The notes beneath the pieces are model-generated. The model saw only the letters and a program-made list of their open reading frames with translations. It was not told the origin of the DNA and searched no databases. The translations under genes and the position numbers were made by a program. Shown piece by piece: positions 1 to 6,388 of a stretch of 6,776 bases of DNA (position 1 is its first letter; each line of letters begins with the position of its first letter). The stretch is from an uncultured Gammaproteobacteria bacterium (lineage in GTDB: Bacteria > Pseudomonadota > Gammaproteobacteria > CAIUAS01). Location: contig CAIUAS010000076.1 of the NCBI GenBank assembly GCA_903897205.1, forward strand, positions 1 through 6,776. The letters run 5' to 3'.

Positions 1-26
1 CAATTTTACGAGTTTGCTCTTATAAA

Positions 27-61
27 TCAATTTATTACAGCAAATTGTAAACAGCCCCTAA
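27..61 (+). repeat. Short stretch resembling the 3' part of the IS630 remnant
   Basis: Thirteen identical bases, TTGTAAACAGCCC, occur at 45-57 and again at 2727-2739 inside the IS630-like remnant. The flanking bases 27-44 also align with 2710-2726 at roughly two thirds identity with one indel, in the same orientation. This may be a second, more decayed fragment of the same transposase type. A 13-mer alone could recur by chance in a window this size. The remaining bases of 1-110 show no gene. Confidence 0.25.
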
Positions 62-95
62 TAGATAATGGAAGAAGCTGACAATGGCGGCAAGG

Positions 96-119
96 AAAAA
101 AACTTGATTATCAAGTTTT
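96..119 (-). terminator. AT-rich hairpin overlapping the stop codon, possible intrinsic terminator
   Basis: A perfect 10-bp inverted repeat (99-108 against 110-119, one-base centre) spans the TGA stop of the macrodomain gene. On the minus strand it runs into a T tract made by the seven A residues at 96-102. The stem has only two G-C pairs, so it is thermodynamically weak. Part of the T tract is also in the stem. It could end the minus-strand transcript, but efficiency is doubtful. Confidence 0.4.
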
Positions 120-2414
120 AAATTGTGGCTCCTGTTTTTTTGATAATCCCTTTTCAATTTTTTCAATATCATCCAGCATGTTGCTCATGAAATTTTCGAA
201 AGGATTAAACATTGCGAAGCCGAACGTTTTAACTTTGTAGACGTCTGATTCCAAATAATTTTTCAATTTTATTTTAAGATCAGCAACAACTTGGCTTGCT
301 TCAACCGGACTATTGCACTTCCGATCTCGAGTTGAGCAAATATCACAAAATGCCACATACCTTAGCAAGGAATCTTTATGCCCATTAAAAGCTTTTTTAA
401 ATCCAGGGTAGGTACCTTCTATTTTATCCAACAAAAGTTGGAACTCATCTTTGAGTAACTGAATGGCGGTTGGTATATTTACTGGAAGAAACCGCAAATT
501 TAGTTGGGAAACAAAATCTAATAAAGTTTTGTTTGCAAACTTTGGAAAATCGGATATTTCGCACAGCGACTTGAAGTCAGTTTGAAACTTAATAATGTCT
601 TGGCCAAAAGAAATATTTTGATAACTTTCTAATGTTTTGTATTGGTCAAACTCCCAAATTTTTTTCATTTGAACAGAATTTGAAGATGGGGGCTGCTGCC
701 AAAATGATGGAACGCCATTGCCAACCTGAGAATATCCTGGCGGCACATATACTGGCGCAGTTGGAACTGCCGGAGAATACCCCAGCTGCGGCGATTGCCA
801 TCCAACGTTATTGTTGTTTGGTTGCCCCGTTACATTAACTATAGTGGACATTGGTTGTTGAGTTGCGTACGTATTATATGCGGGTGGCTGCACTACAGGT
901 GGAGAAAACATCGGCGCGGGATATCCAAACTGTCCTTGTGAGCCCATCAAATTGATGTTCTGCATTTGTTGTTGATACATTTGCGATTGCATTGGCGGCT
1001 GCTGCGGCGCAGGATGAATTATTGGCCACTGACTCACACTTGGCGATACAAGTGCCATTACGCCAGGGTTTCCTACCTGCGGCAATTGCCAACCTGGATT
1101 AGATTGTGTCATTCCAATACTATACCCAGATTGATTCACAACCGTCGAAGCAGTTGGGTTAAATTGCGTCATATTAGGCTGCTGTGGTTGCATCATTTGG
1201 CTTGGCTGCTGAGGAGGCGCTGCCTGAACGACAGGTTTAGCGCTGTAAGTATAAATATTTTTACAGTAAGAATCAGGATTCAACATACGGCTATTCAGCG
1301 GCCCAGTTGTCACTGAACCAATATGTTCTTCGCCGACATAGTTTGCGCCTCTGCCATCTTTCCAGAACATTCCAACATCATATAGACCAAAACCGACTGC
1401 AGAATCCGATGGGTTAACTAAGGCGCAAGGTTTTCCGTTTTTGGTTAGCTCATCTGCAATAAACATCACATCTTTTGTTGCTTCTACAACATTTTGCGGG
1501 CTGCCTGTAGCATTTAAATACTGTTTGAATAAAGCAGAATTTCCAGCAGGATGATAGATAATATTCAAAGTTAGAAATTCTTTGGCCGCGGCCATCAAGG
1601 CCGAAAAATAGAGATTTGGGTCACCGCCAAAAACACCTAGTCCCATAGCCGGCATGGCAATATATTGCCTACCTTGCTGCTGTGCTGCATTAAACAAATT
1701 ACGATACATGCCCGTAACATATTTCAAGTTTACATCTGAAAAATTTGCGTATGCAGCTCCATAAGCAAAATTTAATGCAGGTGTAGAAAGCAACAATATC
1801 GCTGGTGCATTCACATCAATTTGCCCATTACGTGGCACAGCATAGGCCTTGCCATCCGGGCCATTCTGATAGGTCACTAACAGATCAATCTCTTGATAAT
1901 GACAAATTCCGACAGCTTTGTTTTGTAAAAAATCCCCTCGCGTTGTATAGGTAGTCGAATCAACAGACGCACTTTTATTCCTATGTTGCTGGGCGGCTTG
2001 CAGTCTTTGAGAGGTGTTTTGCTGATTCTGTATACAATTCCAATATTCCTCCTGGGAAATAATATCTGTGTTAATATAAACTCCAGCGTTACCTAAAAGT
2101 CTATTAACACGCTGACCAGGAATAGTCAGAGTTGCCTGATTACCCAGCATAAAGCTATGCACTTGAATATCTTGATAGTTGCCGTACGCTAAAAGCTGAC
2201 CATGATTTGTATATGACAAACCAGGATAGGACATTGTATTTCCATTTGATTGCGGCATAGGTTGCAAATCAGGCACGCCAACTTGTCTTAAAAATTGCTG
2301 TGCAGGTTTTTGCGAATAAGAAATATTCTCACAGCTGTGCCCACCGAACATCTTGTAACCAGAAAATGCACCCACCTTTGCTTCAACAGCATTTAAACCT
2401 TCACCTAACAGCAT
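111..2414 (-). CDS. Putative Dot/Icm-type effector with PARG-like macrodomain, Pro/Gln-rich linker and helical C-terminal domain
   Basis: The protein has 767 residues. The ATG at 2414 is chosen because GGGGGAG lies 6 bases upstream. Residues about 100-290 resemble bacterial PARG-type macrodomains, which remove or bind ADP-ribose. GLGVFGGDP (258-266) matches the family's GCGVFGNDP-like loop and is preceded by a buried strand (YIAMPAM). A degenerate GNAGVY...SQEE segment (108-123) may correspond to the GGG...QEE catalytic signature, although the triple glycine is missing. Residues 330-380 add a conserved-looking block, NPSD...GLYDVGMFW then GEEHIGS. Residues about 395-585 are a low-complexity Pro/Gln/Asn/Met linker with internal repeats. 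Residues 586-767 are predominantly helical and charged, ending in an acidic/basic tail (DDIEKIEKGLSKKQEP) of the kind seen in Dot/Icm substrates. No signal peptide or membrane segment is visible. The PmrA-type box upstream supports an effector role. Hydrolase versus reader activity is undecided. The gene is certain, the macrodomain call is moderate and secretion is inferred. Confidence 0.72.
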   Translation of the reverse strand: MLLGEGLNAVEAKVGAFSGYKMFGGHSCENISYSQKPAQQFLRQVGVPDLQPMPQSNGNTMSYPGLSYTNHGQLLAYGNYQDIQVHSFMLGNQATLTIPGQRVNRLLGNAGVYINTDIISQEEYWNCIQNQQNTSQRLQAAQQHRNKSASVDSTTYTTRGDFLQNKAVGICHYQEIDLLVTYQNGPDGKAYAVPRNGQIDVNAPAILLLSTPALNFAYGAAYANFSDVNLKYVTGMYRNLFNAAQQQGRQYIAMPAMGLGVFGGDPNLYFSALMAAAKEFLTLNIIYHPAGNSALFKQYLNATGSPQNVVEATKDVMFIADELTKNGKPCALVNPSDSAVGFGLYDVGMFWKDGRGANYVGEEHIGSVTTGPLNSRMLNPDSYCKNIYTYSAKPVVQAAPPQQPSQMMQPQQPNMTQFNPTASTVVNQSGYSIGMTQSNPGWQLPQVGNPGVMALVSPSVSQWPIIHPAPQQPPMQSQMYQQQMQNINLMGSQGQFGYPAPMFSPPVVQPPAYNTYATQQPMSTIVNVTGQPNNNNVGWQSPQLGYSPAVPTAPVYVPPGYSQVGNGVPSFWQQPPSSNSVQMKKIWEFDQYKTLESYQNISFGQDIIKFQTDFKSLCEISDFPKFANKTLLDFVSQLNLRFLPVNIPTAIQLLKDEFQLLLDKIEGTYPGFKKAFNGHKDSLLRYVAFCDICSTRDRKCNSPVEASQVVADLKIKLKNYLESDVYKVKTFGFAMFNPFENFMSNMLDDIEKIEKGLSKKQEPQFKT

Positions 2415-2420
2415 AATCCA

Positions 2421-2427
2421 CTCCCCC
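2421..2427 (-). promoter_or_regulatory. Ribosome binding site of the macrodomain gene
   Basis: On the minus strand this reads GGGGGAG, 6 bases before the ATG at 2414. It is a strong, well-spaced Shine-Dalgarno sequence and fixes the start codon. Confidence 0.75.
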
Positions 2428-2463
2428 TTTAGTTGAGCTAATTTTATTAATGTTCATATAAGA

Positions 2464-2496
2464 ATTATAGCAATGAATACTTAAGGAAATATTAAG
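2464..2496 (-). promoter_or_regulatory. PmrA-type tandem box with -10 element, promoter of the macrodomain gene
   Basis: On the minus strand 2496-2480 reads CTTAATATTTCCTTAAG. These are two half-sites, CTTAAT and CTTAAG, with an exact 11-base period. This matches the known PmrA consensus of Legionella and Coxiella (cTTAATatT, two bases, cTTAATatT), with one deviation in the second half. A perfect TATAAT follows at 2469-2464, 10 bases after the second half-site, so the box takes the place of the -35 element. No good TTGACA-like -35 is present, as expected for an activator-dependent promoter. The match is seen directly; control by PmrA is inferred. Confidence 0.72.
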
Positions 2497-2540
2497 CCAG
2501 TAAAAAATTTTTATAAACGAATTGCCTCAGAAAAAACCTA

Positions 2541-2755
2541 ACCAAAGCCAGCCGTAAAGCCCCTTTTATTACAAGCAGACGCAAGTCCTGCGGGGCCTGG
2601 CCTATTTGCGAGTCAAAGAGCGTTTTGTGAAAGAAGGATTGTACGCTGCCCTTAATCGTAAACCGTATAAATACTATAAATCTCGTAAACTGGATGGCGA
2701 ACAAGAAAGTCATTTGATTGCACTATTTGTAAACAGCCCTAAACATACCAATTAA
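2541..2755 (+). pseudogene. Decayed IS630-family transposase fragment
   Basis: The helix-turn-helix region typical of IS630 transposases can be read only by changing frame twice. TKASRKA (from 2541) corresponds to the usual N-terminal part. LLQADASPAGPGL (from 2566) sits in the next frame. VKERFVKEGLYAALNRKP and SRKLDGEQESHLIALFVNSP (2612-2755) sit in the third frame, ending at TAA 2753-2755. The stretch between ADASPAGPGL and VKERFV, where the recognition helix should be, is deleted. The catalytic DDE domain is absent. No terminal inverted repeats were found. This is a relic, not an active element. The minus-strand open frame over it is a shadow. It lies between the effector-like gene and lpdA, a sign of past rearrangement. 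Confidence 0.75.
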
Positions 2756-2802
2756 TTTACTTCTAGCTTAAATATCTAAAAACTATTCTGCTTCATGTTG
2801 TA

Positions 2803-2848
2803 TTGGAAGATGCTCAGGTTAGGAATATTTTAGGAATTCTGCTAAAAT
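2803..2848 (+). promoter_or_regulatory. Probable lpdA promoter region with 11-bp-period direct repeat
   Basis: TTAGGAAT occurs at 2819-2826 and again at 2830-2837, a perfect 8-base direct repeat with an 11-base period, typical of OmpR/PhoB-family response regulator sites. A -10-like TAAAAT follows at 2843-2848. An alternative sigma-70 pair is TTGGAA (2803-2808) and TATTTT (2826-2831) with a 17-base spacer, in which case the repeat would overlap the -10. Which promoter is used cannot be decided from sequence. Confidence 0.4.
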
Positions 2849-2876
2849 GCTGTCCATTTTATTGAACTGACCTATT

Positions 2877-2881
2877 AAGGA
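2877..2881 (+). promoter_or_regulatory. Ribosome binding site of lpdA
   Basis: AAGGA lies 6 bases before the ATG at 2888, a normal spacing that supports this start. Confidence 0.7.
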
Positions 2882-2887
2882 ACTATC

Positions 2888-4315
2888 ATGAGTGAAGTGA
2901 AAACAGAAGTTGTAGTATTAGGTAGCGGTCCTGGCGGTTACACGGCGGCTTTTCGGGCGGCTGATTTGGGTAAGAAAGTCACCTTAATTGAACGCTATGA
3001 AACTTTAGGTGGCGTTTGCTTAAATGTAGGCTGCATTCCGTCAAAGGCTTTATTGCATGCGGCTAAGGTAATTGATGAAACCAATTTCATGGCAGATCAT
3101 GGGATTAACTATGGCAAACCTTCCATTGACTTAGATAAATTACGTGCTTGGAAAGACAGCGTAGTTAAACGCTTAACTGCCGGCTTAAAGGCGCTCGCCA
3201 AACAGCGCAAAATTGACGTCATTCAAGGAGAAGGTAAATTTACCGGCTCGCATCAAATTACCGTCCAAACTGCGCAAGGTGCGCAAGTTATTAATTTTGA
3301 GAATGCTATTGTTGCAGCGGGATCGCAACCTGTGCGCTTACCCTTTTTACCAGATGATCCTCGTATTATTGATTCGACTGGCGCTTTAGAATTAAAGGCA
3401 GTGGATGGTGAGATGCTCGTCTTAGGCGGTGGTATTATCGGCATGGAAATGGCGACTGTATATCATGCATTGGGTGCTAAAATCAGTGTGGTTGAATTGA
3501 TGGACATGCTAATGCCAGGGGCAGATAAAGATATCGTTACGCCATTTTTTAAGCGCGTGAGCAAACACTATAACATTATGTTAAAAACTAAAGTAACCAA
3601 AGTAGAAGCCAAGAAAGATGGCCTATGGGTTACTTTTGAAGGCGAACAAGCACCTGATAAACCGGTACGTTATGATCGCATTTTGGCGGCAGTAGGCCGT
3701 AAGCCAAATGGTAAGTTAATAGGGGCAGAAGCAGCGGGTGTGCAGGTTGATGAACGGGGATTTATTCCGGTTGATAATCAATTACGCACCAATGTGCCCC
3801 ACATTTTTGCGATTGGTGATATTGTGGGTAATCCTATGTTAGCGCATAAGGCAACGAATGAAGGTCGTGTGGCAGCTGAAGTGATTGCTGGCAAAAAACA
3901 TTATTTTGAACCGCTTTGCATTCCATCCGTTGCCTATACCGATCCAGAAGTTTCTTGGGTTGGCATGACTGAAACTGAAGCAAAAGCTAAAGGCATTAAT
4001 TATGGTAAAGGCGTATTTCCCTGGGCAGCTAGCGGCCGTTCGTTAGGTCAAGGTCGTGATGAGGGAATGACTAAATTATTATTTGATAATGACACGCATC
4101 GCGTTATTGGTGCTGGAATTGTTGGGCCAAATGCGGGTGAATTAATTGCTGAACTAGGTTTGGCTATTGAAATGGGTTGCGATGCGGAAGATATTGCACT
4201 CACCATTCATGCGCATCCTACTTTATCAGAAACCGTTGCCATGGCGGCAGAAGTGTTTGAGGGAACAATAACTGATCTTTATATTCCTAAAAAAAATACG
4301 AATGACAAAAAATAA
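2888..4315 (+). CDS. lpdA: Dihydrolipoyl dehydrogenase (E3)
   Basis: This is the cytoplasmic flavoenzyme that reoxidises dihydrolipoamide with NAD+ in the pyruvate and 2-oxoglutarate dehydrogenase complexes and the glycine cleavage system. It has 475 residues, the normal family length. The FAD dinucleotide motif GSGPGG is at 12-17, followed by the ribose-binding Glu35. The redox disulfide GGVCLNVGC carries Cys44 and Cys49. The NAD fold GGGIIG is at 180-185 with Glu203. The second FAD motif AIGD ends at Asp311. The C-terminal dimer interface has HAHPTLSE, with His443 and Glu448 as the catalytic pair. All key residues are present, so it should be active. In many proteobacteria lpdA follows aceE-aceF. 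Here its 5' neighbour is an IS630 remnant, so it has its own promoter region. Its 3' end overlaps rimI by 14 bases, suggesting co-transcription. Confidence 0.97.
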   Translation: MSEVKTEVVVLGSGPGGYTAAFRAADLGKKVTLIERYETLGGVCLNVGCIPSKALLHAAKVIDETNFMADHGINYGKPSIDLDKLRAWKDSVVKRLTAGLKALAKQRKIDVIQGEGKFTGSHQITVQTAQGAQVINFENAIVAAGSQPVRLPFLPDDPRIIDSTGALELKAVDGEMLVLGGGIIGMEMATVYHALGAKISVVELMDMLMPGADKDIVTPFFKRVSKHYNIMLKTKVTKVEAKKDGLWVTFEGEQAPDKPVRYDRILAAVGRKPNGKLIGAEAAGVQVDERGFIPVDNQLRTNVPHIFAIGDIVGNPMLAHKATNEGRVAAEVIAGKKHYFEPLCIPSVAYTDPEVSWVGMTETEAKAKGINYGKGVFPWAASGRSLGQGRDEGMTKLLFDNDTHRVIGAGIVGPNAGELIAELGLAIEMGCDAEDIALTIHAHPTLSETVAMAAEVFEGTITDLYIPKKNTNDKK

Positions 4316-4754
4316 TTATTTGATCCGTCCTATGCAAGCGGCCGATTTATCGGCCGTTTTGCTTATTGAACAAGAACAAAATTTTCCATGGGCGCTTGGC
4401 ATGTTGCAAGATTGTTTAGCTGCGCATTATGAATGTTGGGTGTTGGTGGTTAAGCAAGAAATAATTGGATTTATTATTTTGGCTTGTGCTATGCAACAAG
4501 CCGATATTTTAAATGTTGCGATTAAAGCAAAATATCATCGCCAAGGTTATGGGCAATTATTGCTGCAGCATGTCATTGAATTGGCACAGCAGCAGCAAGT
4601 TAAACAACTTTTTTTAGAAGTGCGGGTCTCGAATTTAGCAGCTATCCGGCTTTATGAGAAATTACATTTCATTCAGGTCGGAAACAGGGCTCGCTATTAT
4701 CCCGCAGAACAAGGCGCCAAAGAAGATGGTATTGTTATGCGGCTTGATTTTTAA
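4302..4754 (+). CDS. rimI: Ribosomal protein S18-alanine N-acetyltransferase
   Basis: This is a GNAT-family enzyme of 150 residues that transfers acetyl from acetyl-CoA to the N-terminal alanine of ribosomal protein S18. The N-terminal stretch RPMQAADLSAVLLIEQ followed by NFPW (27-30) is typical of RimI. The acetyl-CoA pyrophosphate loop is HRQGYG (79-84), with His in place of the usual Gln/Arg at its first position. LEVRVSN with Glu106 and LYEKLHF with Tyr118 correspond to the catalytic Glu and Tyr. The RimI-like tail NRARYYP (128-134) is present. The start at 4302 lies inside the lpdA end and has no clear Shine-Dalgarno, which suggests translational coupling. A start at Met11 would truncate the first strand and is less likely. 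Other GNAT enzymes are possible, but the FPW and YYP motifs favour RimI. Confidence 0.88.
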   Translation: MTKNNYLIRPMQAADLSAVLLIEQEQNFPWALGMLQDCLAAHYECWVLVVKQEIIGFIILACAMQQADILNVAIKAKYHRQGYGQLLLQHVIELAQQQQVKQLFLEVRVSNLAAIRLYEKLHFIQVGNRARYYPAEQGAKEDGIVMRLDF

Positions 4755-6370
4755 AGCTTATTTTTAGGCTTCTTGTTAGCATCTTCATCACTCGAATAGT
4801 CACTATCACTGCTTGAAGATTCATTCCCGGAACCATATTCTTCGCACATTTCAGTATACATAGATCGTGTGGAGGTAGTATGGTCATCAATTTTGCGTTT
4901 ACCAGGGGAATTTTTATTAGAATGCGCAAAGAATTTAGCATTAGTTAATTTAATTTTTTCCTCTATAAGGGCAATTTTTTGTTCTCGTATATTTGAATGT
5001 TCTGATGAGGTTATTCCCGTGACAGTGCCATAAATTGCGCGATCTTCTGTCGCATTATAAAGATATTCAAGCTGTGCTTTATTCGATAAGGTTAAGCGCA
5101 TAGGAGTAGATATTGTACTGTTGCCAAAAACGTCCTGACATTTTATTGCGCCTTGCTGCAATAAAATGGATGTTCTTGCTTGCGCACATCCGATAGGTAA
5201 TTCATCGCTTCTTTTAGCGAAAGGTGTTTCATAGGCATAAACCTGACCGTTAGCTTTATCACGGTATAATCGACGGACGACTTCAAAGATGCTTCGCAAA
5301 AAGTTCAGTTTGTTTAGGAAATGGATATAATATTCTAACCACGCCAAGTTTTTATCCGTGCATTTGCTTAGATTTAACGAACTCTCATTACCAAGGTTAA
5401 TTTTTAAATCAGCATTAAAATCATCAGGAGTGAATGAGGCCATTGTTACGGTTTTTTTTCGCATCAGTTTGGCCAATTGCATTTCTCGGGCGACTGAGCC
5501 GGTGACCCGTTCCACATGTTTTTGAATCTTATCATTGCCATAAGCTTCAGCAAGATAAATGGGTTCACCTTTAAATGTATTTTTGCACTTCACCAACATA
5601 TTGCCGCGCTGGAATTTACTGTTATGGCGTGTTTTTTCAAGGGCAAGAATTGTGTTACCAATTGAGAAATATAAATTTCTGGGAAATTCTTTCTTTGGAT
5701 GGAATTTTAATACATTGGCTAAAGCAATGATAACTGAACGCGCGGCATATGGGTCTAATTTAATGGGAGGAGCTTCTAAATGTTGTAGATTGTGCATGAT
5801 GGCATTATAAAGCTTGGTCGAATCTTTATCCGCTTTAAGAGGATAAGATAACCCATTTCCTTTAAGTTTAACGCGAAAAAATTTTGTGTTAACTCGCTGT
5901 TGTTTTTTAAATTCTGCTTGTGCTATTTCATTTTCATTAGGTAATATTATTTCTGATGTTTCGGTTTTAAACTCAGTTGGTTTTTGAACGAGTTCATCAT
6001 CTATTGTTCGTTTTGTTACTATAAAACCTGAAAAATTTATAGTGATATGGATGTTATATAAACTATCAGCTTTCTTAAGATATTTGCGGTATTTTTTATA
6101 GATAGGATCGCTGAACTCTAGTGGTATCTCTGGGATAAAACCGTAAAAATCTTTATGAGAAAGTTCTCGTTGGATGCTTTCGAATTTATCTGTTTTTCCT
6201 TCGTATCTCTCTAATGCATCTTCAAAATTATTTTTTGCTTGAATAAAGTCTTCACTTAACGATTTGAACGTTTTTGGATTTGCTGGCCAGTGTTTTTTCA
6301 GGCGCTTAAAAGCTTTAGTTAAATTGTCATTAAGATCTTCTAGCTTCTTGCTAAGAAACTTTATTTTTTC
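4751..6370 (-). CDS. C-terminal part of a large protein of unknown function, frame disrupted at its 5' end
   Basis: No family is recognised. The frame is open from 6388 to the TAA at 4751-4753. It has no ATG until 5797 and no GTG or TTG before that. The ATG at 5797 lacks a Shine-Dalgarno, and the 197 open codons upstream encode sensible protein, for example a charged helical stretch beginning LLEKIKFLSKKLEDLND and, just before 5797, FFRVKLKGNG. The true coding sequence therefore most likely continues from the upstream frame through the A6 tract at 6365-6370. The segment from 5797 on has 348 residues. Its last 51 residues contain a basic PGKRK cluster, an acidic Ser/Asp/Glu tract (NESSSSDSDYSSDEDA) and a basic end (KKPKNKL). 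No signal peptide or membrane helix is seen. The stop codon overlaps that of convergent rimI. An effector role is conceivable but unproven. It could also be a decaying pseudogene. Confidence 0.7.
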   Translation of the reverse strand, partial: EKIKFLSKKLEDLNDNLTKAFKRLKKHWPANPKTFKSLSEDFIQAKNNFEDALERYEGKTDKFESIQRELSHKDFYGFIPEIPLEFSDPIYKKYRKYLKKADSLYNIHITINFSGFIVTKRTIDDELVQKPTEFKTETSEIILPNENEIAQAEFKKQQRVNTKFFRVKLKGNGLSYPLKADKDSTKLYNAIMHNLQHLEAPPIKLDPYAARSVIIALANVLKFHPKKEFPRNLYFSIGNTILALEKTRHNSKFQRGNMLVKCKNTFKGEPIYLAEAYGNDKIQKHVERVTGSVAREMQLAKLMRKKTVTMASFTPDDFNADLKINLGNESSLNLSKCTDKNLAWLEYYIHFLNKLNFLRSIFEVVRRLYRDKANGQVYAYETPFAKRSDELPIGCAQARTSILLQQGAIKCQDVFGNSTISTPMRLTLSNKAQLEYLYNATEDRAIYGTVTGITSSEHSNIREQKIALIEEKIKLTNAKFFAHSNKNSPGKRKIDDHTTSTRSMYTEMCEEYGSGNESSSSDSDYSSDEDANKKPKNKL

Positions 6371-6388
6371 CAGTAGTTGTGGCCGTTT
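6361..6388 (-). other. Frame change point at an A6 tract
   Basis: On the minus strand TGGAAAAAATAA ends the upstream frame. The two open frames overlap only within 6388-6361. One extra A, or a -1 slip on the A run, would read W-K-K-I-K-F and join them into a single open frame. The cause could be a genuine inactivating mutation, a homopolymer sequencing error, or slippage by RNA polymerase or ribosome. Confidence 0.65.

Noticed and set aside
632..1316. Plus-strand and other minus-frame open frames within 632-1316
   Set aside because: They lie antisense or out of frame over the Pro/Gln-rich linker, where biased codons suppress stops in other frames.
2492..2713. Minus-strand 73-codon open frame
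   Set aside because: It is antisense to the IS630 transposase relic, has no ribosome site, and its composition is that of a shadow frame.
4754..4771. Hairpin AAGCTTA-TTTT-TAGGCTT as a rimI terminator
   Set aside because: The stem has a G-U pair and few G-C pairs, no T run follows it on either strand, and it lies within the opposing coding sequence.
4735..4941. Minus-strand 68-codon open frame over the acidic tail
   Set aside because: It is out of frame with the better supported long coding frame and lacks a ribosome site.
5797..5797. ATG at 5797 as the true start of a 348-residue protein
   Set aside because: There is no Shine-Dalgarno upstream, and the same frame stays open with protein-like content for nearly 200 further codons.
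5559..5810. Plus-strand 83-codon open frame
   Set aside because: It is antisense to the long minus-strand coding frame and has no ribosome site or recognisable content.
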